The translations under genes and the position numbers were made by a program. The notes below the pieces were generated by a model. That model ran no database searches. It worked only from the letters and a program-made list of their open reading frames with translations, and had not been told where the DNA came from. Below, in pieces: positions 13,847 through 24,265 of a DNA stretch of 24,265 nucleotides. Numbering within the stretch: the first letter of the stretch is position 1; each line of letters opens with the position of its first letter. The stretch is from positions 1-24,265 of the forward strand of contig JASANC010004928.1 of assembly GCA_030248135.1 (NCBI GenBank). The letters are read 5' to 3'. This stretch comes from Theristus sp. LFF4_11. Its lineage: Eukaryota > Nematoda > Chromadorea > Monhysterida > Xyalidae.

Positions 13847-16800
13847 TCTATATTTTTTCGATATGACTGAATTCAAAGTCGGATTATCAGATCATGTCGC
13901 ACTGTTGTGAAATAAAACACCCTAAGAAAACGACATATAGCGATACCGACAGAAAATAAAACCCGGTCGAGGTCTAATGGATGAGTCGGAGCTGTGCGCG
14001 AGAAAAACCACCAGGAAACATCGAACTGTAAACATGTGCATGTATCCAAACATTGCTTTTTGATGAAAAACGGTCAGAAATCATATCCCATATACCGTAA
14101 CCATAAGTGAGTTACATTCGCACATACACGGTGCCCGGGCACAAGAACCGGCCGACAAGCGTAACATATCGCGAAATGAGAACGGAAATTAGCGCCAGTA
14201 CACATCATCATCATCGGTTTGGTGTTTGTTTACTTGGGAAGAGAGCAGTGGGGAAGAGGCAAAGAGATTCTGAAAGGGGGGAAGGCGAAATAGTGCCCCT
14301 GCAAAACGATACACGGCAGCAGGCGGTCATGGTGCCGCTCTTTAAGTAATCGAGATCGCGAGCACGGAACTGTCTGCATTACAGCGCTGGTGCTGTCCGA
14401 TTTACATGTTGACCTTTCAATGATCTACGCTATTCTTCTTGATTTCAATCAGCGTATTTCGTCCGCATGTTCTCGCTCGTTGTATCTGCGCAATTAGCGC
14501 GGGCGGCAGCCAGTTACGGAGGGATATCGCAGTGGTGTGCTGCTAAGTAAATATGCGAAAAGCCGTGTATGTCTGTGTCTTTCCCCGAGAATCATGGCCT
14601 TCCGCTGACATAATGGAAAATCGTGATGTTTTCAAACGTTTTTATCAATCAGCAGCATAGTGAGTCGGTCGCGGTTTGCTCGCACGGCATGATGTGCCTT
14701 TTTAGGATGCACAAACATGCGGGATGATGTTCTCTAATGGGAATCGGTCGACATGTGCGAAGAAGAAGATTACGGTAGCTATTTTTTCCTTCATGTTTGA
14801 TTTTGAGAAAACGAGCTTCCTAAAAAAAGCTGAAGTGCTTGTACAATCAGAAGAATCATGATCATATCGATTCAAATATCCGCCAATCAAGCTGAAAGAA
14901 GTGTGCAGTTTGAATTTTGCTGCGAATCTGACTTTCAAATTCAAATGCGCAGCTGTGTGGTGAACAGCAAAGCAGATGAGTGTGTAGAAACGAGGGAGAT
15001 GCCACACTTCAATGACCAATCAACGGTGCTTTCGCAAAAGACCAAGCTTTCCACCATCATGTATGATGTGTGCAGCTGCACATGTTTTGTAGCTGTGCTA
15101 CTGTTACTACTGCTACTATAATTCAAGCGCTCGTTACTGCTAATGTCCACAATAGCATGAACGGTGATTGGTTGGATCGCTTTAGCGCGTCAGCCAAGCA
15201 AACATGAACGCGATAATGAGTGTTCTTTTGTGTGTCCACTTCGGCGTGTGTGCTCCACCCACTTAACCCATCCGCCTCCCTATGCTCCTTTGTTTAGGGT
15301 GTGTTATGCGTTTAGATTTTGCTGCTGTTTTTCGCGAGAAAGAAACCACTTGAACCCAATTGGCGGATCACACATGTCGTTTCTATTTGTATTCCGTTGT
15401 ATATTCCTGAGAATGTTCATTTTTTGCATTTCAATAGGTTAATTCGTGACCGTGAAAACATGCGCGAAATATTAGCGCATTTTATTGTCCTCTCGTGATG
15501 CAATATATAAAATGGATGGACGCTTACTACCAGATGTGGAAGCGCGTTGTTGTTAATTGGCATATCAGTTCGGATTTCTTAATGGGCGATTTGTTTGCCA
15601 ATTATCACGTTTCTGACATGCACAGAAATTCATTGAATGAAAGGGTGTAAATCAATCAATCAACAAAACCTGATCAGACGTGATAGGTATTTGATTTTAA
15701 CCAGTATTACATGCATCATGTTATGTTCACCCCACATTGATCAAATGGCGAAAAATGAATTAAGAGACCGCCCATTGTGGAGACTATAAGTCGAATTTTA
15801 ACTGAACCATCAGGCAATATACCGGAAAGAGAAAAACTCAAAATCTAAAGTTAGTTCCCATTACATTACCAGACCGGACATAAATTACATGTGCTGGCGG
15901 AACCATACCTTATGGACAATTACTGGAGGAAATAAGTCGAAGGTAAAGCGACAGAACAACAACTCACATTAGCAAGAATGGAAGCGAAGTCAACAAGATC
16001 TTCAGCGAGATTGTTATTCCGGCACGACATATTAATTCGGGTATAGTTTAGTGGTGCGCGTGACCACTCACAATTGCCGCACGATGTAATAGATCAAAAA
16101 CATATCATAAGCCTCCTTTTGCTCTCTCTGTCTCTCCATTTCTTTCTGCGCAGCACACGCAACAAGCTCGAAGTGTGCTTATTGACATCGTTTTCTTGTT
16201 TTCTTTCTCCGCGCGTCTTAAGAGATGTGTAGGAGGAAAGGTGTTATGGTCAGATGGATCGGCCGTCAAGGATCGGTTCCTACATATGTTCGCCTTAATA
16301 TGTCGCATGAAACATTAATCAACCGTCGTAACCCGGCCGCGCGGTATCGCGTGCAAGCAATCAAGTCGTTTCGAGAAATAGATGTGTACAATAATGCGGT
16401 GCACTCTGCATGCGGTGGCCCACGGAGAGCTTATTCTCGGAAGCCTATCTTTTCAGATAACTCTTGTGCGGCTACCAAATTTCTCGGCTAGCTTGCACGG
16501 TTATTATTGGCTCATTCGTTAGGTATCACGAAAATTGCCACATCACCGCGTATATTATTGTTTGCAACGCGTAACGTTCTTCAGTGCATATAAGATGCGA
16601 AACTCATATTTTCCGAGATCAGCGAATGAAAAACTGCGAAACTGTGTACTTGACTCATATGAGGCAAGGTTGGGGATGTGCGTGTGAGATGATGATAAGC
16701 AGACACGGGCAGGAGAAGAAAGAAAGATAAGCTAATCCATATCATAACGAAGTGACGCCGAAAGGATGCAAGATTGGCATATCGCGTGTCAGCATGTCAC

Positions 16801-17659
16801 TTTCTTTTCGCCTCCGGTTTCTTCGTTTTCTCTATCACCATCTCGACTACACTTTGCGGACCTTTCGTTTTCGATACATTGGCGGCTTTTGACACTCCAG
16901 CGGTGGTGTAGCAGTACAGCGCTGATCAGCGCAACACGGGACTTGAATAACATGCATCATGTGGTGAGCGGCAAATGAAAAAAAGCGGGACACAACGCCA
17001 CAAACAGTACATAACGCTTCGGAAAGACTAATTTCGCTAATCATCACATCACCACCGGCAAGCACACGGGCATGAAAATAGCTCGCAAAATAGATTTCTA
17101 TCAATTAATTCATGCCTGTTTTCTTATGTCCAACGCCTTTTCCCGCTCGTGTCAAACGTCAATCAGACTAGAGAGGAGACGTCAATTCTTGTGGATCGAA
17201 TTGAAGATAAGTAGCCTGCGCGTTGGCGTCACACGAACGCCCTTTTTCAATTATTATTCACTTTTCCAGTTCTGCGACTCAATGCGCGTGCAGACGTTGA
17301 AAGCAAGGTATTAGTTTCAATCTTTATGTGGCAATTCAAAACAGCCTAAGTGACCCGGCCCTCCAATTTTTAATTCCCGCGTCATGCATAAAACTGTTTA
17401 CCTACCTTATCTATGCGCGCAACGAGTCACGAAACCAAAATAAAAGATCATACATTGCTACTTCAAAAACTCACTGTGGCAGGTTTTGTGTCAAAAAGTG
17501 ATCTTTTTTGGCGCAATGTACCAGCGCATTAGTGCAGTGCCTGTGTGTTTGTCGAAATGTGCTAAAATACATTGAAGTACAGATTCAAAAAAGCACAGGG
17601 TCTTCAGAATGGCCGTTATATTTTACACCAAGTTCCATTATTATCACGAACTGCCAATA
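13847..17659. other. 3.8-kb non-coding stretch upstream of the zinc-finger gene
   Basis: No exon with recognisable protein similarity was found on either strand. The open frames here are short and lack family motifs. An ATTAAA on the minus strand at 17369-17374 could be a poly(A) signal for the BTB gene, 286 bp after its stop. The size fits an extended regulatory region for a developmental transcription factor, but no specific element can be named. Confidence 0.55.
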
Positions 17660-20600
17660 TCACACAATGACGTGCGTGTCCTCTATGCCCAGTGCCAACA
17701 GCACGTCCGGATGTATCAGCTCAACCGAATGTCCCTGTAGGTCGGCGTATTCGTGCGCAGCACACAGAGCGCCCAAGGTGCTGGTCTGCAACTCGCGCAG
17801 TACACAGTCGCCGAGAAGACTGCAAAACAAACGGAAGCAAGTTTGAATTTCTACATTTTACATTGTCAGCTTTCGCTTGTAATGTTGTAATCAATTTTAT
17901 CTGCCCAATTTTCTATATTGATTTATTGATTTATTGTTTTTAGTTTTTTTTCTGGGCTGGATTGGAACCTGTCTCCTTGTGCATTTGCCTGACACTTATG
18001 AGCGCCGAATAAAACGAAACGAAACGAATGGAAGCTTTTCGGTTGAATTTGCTATAGTTATCATGACTGGCTCACTGATGATCAGCGATTGATTTTTTAA
18101 TACGGCTGTGCAGTCAGTTGCTTTGTAATTGCACTTACTTGCACTGCACGAGTGATATCCAATCCTGAATTTGAACAAATCACTAACAAAAAGCACACAG
18201 GCACACGTGCGTTATTACACCAAGCGCGTGTAGTGATGTAGTGTAAAAAAAGTACAAAAACTCAACCAAGGGAAGAAGAAAAACCAACATTTCCACCATT
18301 TTCAGTCAATCACATAACCTGTCTTAACTGAAATGTTTTGATACGTCATGAACATCTTCTGGTACTTTCCTATGTTTAATAATTCAACATTTACATCATT
18401 TTTCCCGTTTTGCACAGTCGGGCTCGGGGGCACACGCAATGCTGTGTTATGTTTCTTATCGTGTTTATTTATAGTCATTTTTCAATAATAACAACACCGG
18501 ACCACATGGGCTACGAAGCGACGTGACTTTAAAGCGACCAAAGTTTGAAAAAGTTTCAGAATTATGAACACGTAAATGCGCGTGTGACACCGAAGTTTCA
18601 ACAAATTTAGAGACACACACCAATAGATGGGACAGAAAAGGGGTGGGAAAGGTACGGTAAACTTTTCAGTCTTGTCTGCTGAATAACTCCGACCGGAAAC
18701 TGCTCTATTGTTGTTGCCGTTGTTGTTTGGTCATCAGAAAGCCCAAATGAAAACAACCTTCCGGACCACAAGAAAACTGAACACACAGCAAAAGAATGCA
18801 ACTCAATAAAACAAAACAAAAAAAACCGAGAAAAATCCCACTTCAGCCGACCTGAATCCGTACTCGGCGGCAATCTCCAGCTTTCGTACGGTGTGCATCG
18901 ATCGAACGTCGCAGAGGTAACGCTCACAGGCACGTAACGCCTTCGCGACGTTGATGCGTCTGGACATCTCCAGCATGAAGTGGATGTTTCTGGAAAAAAG
19001 TGAACAGAAGCAATTTGTAATGACGACGCCATTGTTCATTGATGCGACACACAGTAGCATGCCTTCCGCTGCGAGTCGGTCTCATATCGGCGAGACTCTC
19101 AATCGGGCCCCGGTGTCACTCGGGCTTGTAACAATCGGGCCTATTTCATTGGTCTGGTCAGACCAAAATTTTTATTGCTTGTATTTGTTGAGCGGAGTCC
19201 AATTGAGTCCGACCAATATGAGGCGATCCCATCCGCAGAAAAATCTTCAAGAAACAACGATTGCAACATGAAAAAACCTAGCTAACGATAAAAACTGACG
19301 CAATCTTTCCGTAGTGTCGCACGAATTAACAATAGGTTCTGTTTCTTGCGGTTTCGCCTGGTAAGCGCGATCCACGGGTCCCCAGGTTCGACAGTACGAC
19401 AAGCTGACCAATATCAGCCCGCGTAATCAGCCTTCAAGCTGATTTCACACAGCAACAACAGAAAAATTCGTCAAAAAAACACAACACCAACAACTTGCCG
19501 ACTCGTGATGACGGGCGTACGATACGTGCAGAGCGCCAGCAGATACCGCTGCAGTTCGTCGACGGTCCAGTCCCAGACGACGACTCGTTTCTGGCCCTTG
19601 CGCCGCATTTCCAGCCACTCTGTGAACAGCTTACAGTCCAGTTCGGCCAAATAAGTGACGTTCACGAAGAATTGACGGTCCGTGACGAGAATTGCGAAAT
19701 CGCGGTACGGCGTCTCGATGTTCAGATTCTCGACGCGACCGGTGAGCGTCTGCCGGACGTGCAGCCTCAGCGCGCACTTGTAACGCCGACGCTTGGGGCA
19801 CAGATTCGTGGCCGTCAACAGCATCGGGCGTCGACTGTCGTGCTGCTCCGGTCCGGCATCGGCGATCAGTTCGTATTCGACGTCGATCGAGGCGAACGAT
19901 TTCGGCTGGCGTCTCGTGGTGCTGTGTGGAGCGTTTGCGAAGTGGATTTTAATTCGATTAAAATTGATTAAAATTCGATTGGATAAAGGCCGTTCCTTGT
20001 ACTCTGGTTTGTCTGATCTTAACCGGTGTGGTTTGTGCAGTCCAACAATCGAATCACAGCTACACAAACACACTGGCACGCGCGTGTGTCGTGTCGTTCG
20101 CCGCAGCTGGTGTGTTTGCGTGAATTGTGTCACAGTGCAGTGACTTCATGAAAACTGGTGCGAAAACTGAAAACTCCATTCAATTCGACTTTACACTTGT
20201 ACAATGGCAACTGAGAAAGAAGTGGACTGAAAATTTCCTCTTGTACGGATCGGATCGGAATGTAGTCAACAGCCGATTACCAAACCAGTGTCGACTGAAA
20301 AATGAGCCATCCCCAAAAAAACAAAACAAAACTACAAGTCAGCTCACACATCCACCAGCGACAACTGATAATCCACCAGTAAACTATACGAATCGCAGCC
20401 ATCCAATGCGGCACTCTTCAGCACACAGTCCACATCGTACAGCGTGTCACGATTCATGTTCTCATCATTATCAGAGCAGCTGCTAGCCGGAGGCTGCTGA
20501 CTGGCGGAGGCGGAGCTTGGCCGAAAACTGACGTTCACCCAAAACTGGTATCCATGCGTCTCGGGGCGTTTCGACTCGCTGCCGGGCAGATTCTGGCGTT

Positions 20601-20733
20601 TTTGACGGTCGATGATGAAACCGCCCAAGGAGTCGTTTTGGTCCGGCGCAATTTCGGGGAATGAAATTTCCTCGGTCGATTGCCATTGGAGGTCCCAGTT
20701 GAGGTCCGCTCTCGAAGACCCGATTTGGTGCAT
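17660..20733 (-). CDS. BTB-domain protein with long N-terminal region, four exons
   Basis: Joined exons: 20733-20348, 19921-19499, 18989-18852, 17819-17660, giving 368 aa with matching phases. The ATG at 20733 (ACCAAAATG) is preceded in frame by a TGA about 45 bp upstream, which supports the start. Residues about 200-315 form a BTB fold: YRDFAILVTDRQFFVNVTYL, then the helical part WTVDELQRYLLALCTYRTP, NIHFMLEMSRRINVAKALRA, CERYLCDVRSMHTVRKLEIA. The final exon continues with helices and ends in GIEDTHVIV. The 200-residue N-terminal part contains beta-like segments (YQFWVNVSF, IDVEYELIAD, YKCALRLHVRQ) that could be a divergent MATH domain, as in nematode BATH proteins; this is weak. BTB proteins of this kind usually recruit substrates to Cul3 ligases, which is inference. 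Intron 2 appears to use a GC donor. Confidence 0.85.
18990..19498 (-). other. Probable GC-AG intron in the BTB gene
   Basis: Exon 2 ends AGT CG and is followed by GCAAGT, the usual sequence of GC-type donors. The next exon begins A AAC ATC after TTTTTTCCAG, so CG plus A gives Arg and continues the BTB fold as TSRNIHFML. Nearby GT dinucleotides mostly give the wrong phase; one, at GTGTTTTT, fits the phase but is a poor donor and would insert VVGV-like residues. Confidence 0.65.
19149..19166. repeat. Perfect 8-bp palindrome with 2-nt centre
   Basis: TTGGTCTG-GT-CAGACCAA within intron 2 of the BTB gene. Just upstream, ATCGGGCC occurs twice with a related TCGGGC between. This may be the remnant of a small repeat element; no function is evident. 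Confidence 0.4.
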
Positions 20734-21952
20734 TTTGGTCTCTCCGTCGATCCTTTCATAAAGAATTCATGTGCGAGCTTTTGATGGGTCACTAAAACTA
20801 ATGACTTGATTTGTTACACCTTTTATCCATTGTTTTAATCAGCCAATCGATTCTCCACTCAAAAACGTGGAGATTTAGAACAAATTTTTGTTGTTGTTGA
20901 AATTACTCGAAACTATACGCCAGATAAAGCTATACTTCGGAAGGTAGGGTTGATTTTTTCTACATTCAACCAACATGGAAAACGAAATCCAGCAAACCGT
21001 TAACCACAAATTTCCGGGGAGGATTATCAAGTTTACTACGAGTTTACACTCCAACACATCTAGAAATCAGATTTTTTTGAACAAAAATCACAAAAGAGTG
21101 TCACGAACAATTGTTGAAAACGGTACTACAGACCAGACTACAGAGTTGTTACGCCCATAAATAATTTTTCAATCAAAAATTCGATGGATAATAAAAAAAA
21201 CATTGAAAGTTTTCACCACCAACATTTTGAACTGTGAAAGTTTTCTGCTACACTTACTTTTTTACAAGCAATGTACACCACGTTATATTATATACAATAG
21301 CGTCTATTTACAGAAACACCAACATTGAAAATTATTTAAAAATATTTTTTGAGTTACTGAACCAACAACAAAAAGATAGAATTCTTGACAAGAAAAAGAA
21401 TGAATAAACAAAATCAAGCGCAATAAGTACAGACTGCACACAACACAAAAAAATAGAAACAAAATCACGTTGACAAAAAAATCAAAAAACATCAAAGATT
21501 TTTCAAAAACACACAAAATTAGGATTATCATTAACATGGAAATGCTCACAAAACAGCGAAACAATAAGTTTCCCAGTCAAACACCAGTCAGCCAGGATGA
21601 TTGGCTTGAATGGATCCGTTCTAATTCCAACACAGCCAATCAAAAACAGTGACACGCACACGCACGTGCAACCTGTGATACCTCCAAACATCTCCTCACA
21701 AATAGCCAAATCGCCACTGAAAAACGATTTCCCTTCAAAAAATCACCTTACACCAACGGAAATTCACACCTTTCCACCCACCCAGAACACCACCACCAAA
21801 CTCACAATTCCGCGAATTGCTCCACACAACAGGGTGGTCTGGGACAATGCATTCATGACAAGTCAAAGAAAATACTCTGAAGCATCGAAAAGTTCTTTTC
21901 CGACACACAAAAAATAACAACGCCGCGCGGACAGACCGAAGAAAGGCAGCGC
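20734..21952. other. Intergenic stretch between BTB gene and AMPK beta gene
   Basis: AT-rich sequence that must hold the BTB promoter (near 20734) and the AMPK beta 3' UTR (below 21953). No further exon, RNA gene or clear poly(A) signal on the minus strand was recognised. Confidence 0.6.
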
Positions 21953-24167
21953 TCAACTGGCGATCGGCTTATAGAGCAGCGTGGTGACGTATTTCTTGCG
22001 ATAGCGGTGCGTTGCGCTCAGCACCATGACGCCGTCCTTGATGCTCAGTGCGTACAGGTGATTGAGCATCACGTGATTCGGCTCCGGCAGAACGTTCGGG
22101 TCGCACTGCACTGGGGTGTCCTTGTTTAGGATGACCTGCAATGGGCGGTGATGCACAGAAACGGTCGTTTTTTCCTAAATCCCCCCCCCCCCACATGAGT
22201 TCGGTTGAAACGGGAGCGTGTGTTAGAAATGGACATTATCCATAGCGGGAGTTTGTAATCAACGCTGTGGTTTCGCCTGAATGTAGGTGGTGAAATGCAA
22301 CGCGAAAATAGTATACTGGGGCACAGTATACTATATTCGCGTTTTTTTTTATTTTTTTTCATAATGAACAAAAACGAACGAAACGCAAACCTGCAGTAGA
22401 TGCGGCGGCAGAACCGGTGGATTGTGTGCTTTTTCGAATTCGGCGCGATCCGGAACGTCTTGCGTGAATGTCTGCAGAAACACAAGAAACTTGATTGTTT
22501 CAGAGATTGAATCGCAAATAATCGAACGAACATACAGCAAAAAACTAAGTAAAGATTCTGAAACGTTGAGCACATCATGCAGTCGAACTGTGAACCTAAA
22601 TATGTTGCAAATGTAGCTCGCTGATTGCTACCATTCTAATGCTACCTTGAATCTACGCAAATTGCACATTGTTGACAGTTTGACCAATATATTTGACATG
22701 CTTGTTTCGGATTATCACCAACATTGAATCAGTGAATCACGTTGCATTGAATCGATCAGTTTGTAGTGAATCACGGACCCCGCACATCCCCCAACACAAC
22801 CTTCGTCTTCTCCAGCTCTCGCTCGTTCACGGACTCGGTGCTCTGCGTCGTCTGTCGTTTCGCCGGATCAGCGGTCGTCTGCTGCAGATCGCGGTCCAAC
22901 GCGTCGAACACGTGAAAGTCGGCGCCGTCGACCACCAGCACGTTGTTCTGCGTGCCCATCTTGTTGTCCGTCTTCTGCAGCGTGTTGTCGCACAGCCAGT
23001 TGCCGTCGACGAGGAACTTGAACTCGTGACGCCCTGGACAGTTGCGACGGTTTTTGTTTGACGTGTGCTCTCCGCCGCTCCTCCTCCACCCACTGGTGTC
23101 GTCCGGAAACTCCCGGAGGCACGCGAAACTCGGGTGCGGTTCACGGACGGCTCACCGTCTCGTGGACCAATCAACACCCTCGCCACGGAGAGACGGTTCT
23201 TCTGGTTCCGGTTGACTTTTACTCAATTTTCTGGAGCTGCCGGTTGCTCTCCATATGCTTATCTAACTGTCTGAGAGATCGTGCATTTTCTCTTGAATGG
23301 AAGTCTCAATCGTTGAACCAAGCAAAGCAACGCCAGAGAAACACCCCATACGTGTCATGTAACGCGCAAAAAAGTAGCTGTTCATCGTAGCTGAGTGATC
23401 TTCCGCCTTACCACACACAGCTCCGTCGAACGAATTTGATAAGAAGCACTGTGATTGGGAAAAACAAAACCAAGAAAAAACGACAAATGAAACAAAACAG
23501 CATAAAGGAAACCGAACCTTCCGGCAGGTTGATGATGGTGGAGAAGTCCTCGTGTGATTTGACGAGCGGAATCTTGCGTTTCCAGTTGTCCCAGGTGCCC
23601 GTGATCGAGATGTTCTTCGGGTGCCCCCCGCCCGTCCATTTGATCACCACTGGCAACTCGGCGGCGTCGACAAACTGCATCGACGGCGTGCTACCGGGGC
23701 CGGAGGGGCGATCCGACGCTTTCGCGATTTTCACCTGACGTGCATTTTCGTGTAGGTGCACGGTTTTGTTTTTGTTCCACAGTGTGCGTGTTTGGATGTT
23801 TGCCGTTTCTGTTTGGCATTGCAAAACTACACCGAGCGACACGGGAAGCAGTGGTTGTTGTGGCGGCTTGTTGTTTTATGTTGCCGACCATTTTGAATTT
23901 CAGCAAAATCAAAATGTCTTAAACTTAAACAATCTGAAAAATTGTTTGAGAAAAGTAGTAACTTAGCGGCCCGAAAGACCGTCTCTGGTAAAGGTTGATT
24001 CGAATTTTTTTGTCCCCTGACTAAAACAACGTGACTAAACCACTCACCTGAACGGGGCACTCGTCGTCGACGCCCGTGAACGTGCGCGGATGCATGAACG
24101 CCGCACCATCGCTCGTGCCCGATCGTCCTTGGCGACCGGCTCGCTCGCGATCTTGCACGTTTCCCAT
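21953..24167 (-). CDS. PRKAB: AMP-activated protein kinase beta subunit
   Basis: Joined exons: 24167-24048, 23734-23518, 23033-22801, 22471-22391, 22135-21953, giving 277 aa, close to the 270-272 aa of human beta1 and beta2. The start MGN fits N-myristoylation of the beta subunit. The CBM48 glycogen-binding domain covers about residues 68-150: VVIKWTGGGHPKNISITGTW, HEFKFLVDGNW and MGTQNNVLVV. Sugar-contact tryptophans W91 and W125 match human W100 and W133, T140 matches T148 and N142 matches N150. Serine 100 in KSHEDF corresponds to the S108 autophosphorylation site. The C-terminal alpha/gamma-binding domain includes PPVLPPHLLQ, LPEPNHVMLNHLYALSIKDG and YVTTLLYKPI, nearly identical to the vertebrate sequence. 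Beta is the scaffold joining the kinase alpha and nucleotide-sensing gamma subunits. The exon 3 donor (GTTGTG at 22800) is weak; GAT|GTGCGG 15 nt further on is an alternative in the same phase. The C-terminus carries AlaSer after the usual final KPI. Confidence 0.96.
22181..22192. repeat. Poly-C homopolymer run (12 C)
   Basis: Located in intron 4 of the AMPK beta gene, about 45 bp upstream (on the minus strand) of the exon 5 acceptor. On the transcript it is a G-run. It is a likely site of sequencing-length error. Confidence 0.85.
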
Positions 24168-24219
24168 CGTATTTTAGCTTTTTTTGTTATCGTCTTTTTT
24201 CTACAATGGATGAACTCAG

Positions 24220-24224
24220 CCAAT
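24220..24224 (+). promoter_or_regulatory. Possible CCAAT box upstream of AMPK beta gene
   Basis: A CCAAT (ATTGG on the gene's strand) lies 53 bp upstream of the AMPK beta start codon, in the last 98 bp of the window. Such short motifs occur often by chance, and the transcription start is unknown. Confidence 0.15.
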
Positions 24225-24265
24225 GGTGGGCAGTACCGTGGGCATAGTTGTTCTAGGGGGGCCTC

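Noticed and set aside
16037..16080. Sequence GGGTATAGTTTAGTGGTGCG resembling the 5' half (A box) of tRNA-Asp/Glu.
   Set aside because: No B box (GGTTCGA), acceptor-stem partner or anticodon arm follows, so it is not a tRNA gene; at best a short tRNA-like remnant.
19365..19410. CCCCAGGTTCGACAGT looked like a tRNA T-arm.
   Set aside because: The T-stem does not pair and no A box lies at the right distance on either strand.
22827..23186. Arginine/threonine-rich minus-strand frame over the AMPK beta gene.
   Set aside because: It is an out-of-frame shadow of AMPK beta exon 3; the correct frame gives the glycogen-binding domain.

Overview
This is animal (metazoan) nuclear DNA, not prokaryotic. 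Coding sequence is broken into short exons with GT-AG introns, and the predicted proteins are metazoan families: a Cys-loop receptor, a BTB-Kelch protein, an AMPK beta subunit and a C2H2 factor with an eh1-like motif. Several introns are only 77-90 bp, and small TA-flanked inverted-repeat elements are present, which suits a compact invertebrate genome such as a nematode. I cannot name the species.

Exons were assembled by reading both strands, requiring splice consensus and phase agreement at each junction, and matching the joined protein to family motifs. Five genes result. Four lie head to tail on the minus strand. (1) BTB-BACK-coiled-coil-Kelch gene, start at 8319, running to the left window edge. 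(2) C2H2 zinc-finger regulator, 13846 to about 9648, with an eh1-like motif, a polyQ tract and four Fez/Gfi-like fingers. (3) BTB-domain protein, 20733 to 17660, apparently with one GC-AG intron. (4) AMP-activated protein kinase beta subunit, 24167 to 21953, complete and the most certain call. (5) On the plus strand a complete Cys-loop ligand-gated ion channel gene (933 to 4858, seven exons, 427 aa) lies wholly inside the 5.15-kb eighth intron of the Kelch gene, in antisense orientation.

That intron also holds at least three repeat structures. The clearest is a 739-bp TA-flanked inverted-repeat element of mariner-MITE type, inserted 7 bp past a channel-gene 5' splice site; it enlarged a roughly 95-bp intron to 836 bp. 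A smaller inverted repeat with a similar end motif lies in a zinc-finger-gene intron.

The spaces between genes (8320-9647, 13847-17659, 20734-21952) show no coding exon or RNA gene that I can support. The genes have no evident shared pathway beyond general roles: BTB adaptors in ubiquitination, energy sensing by AMPK, neuronal signalling by the channel, and transcriptional control by the zinc-finger protein. The most interesting points are the nested antisense channel gene, its altered pore-selectivity motif, and the transposon insertion beside its splice site.
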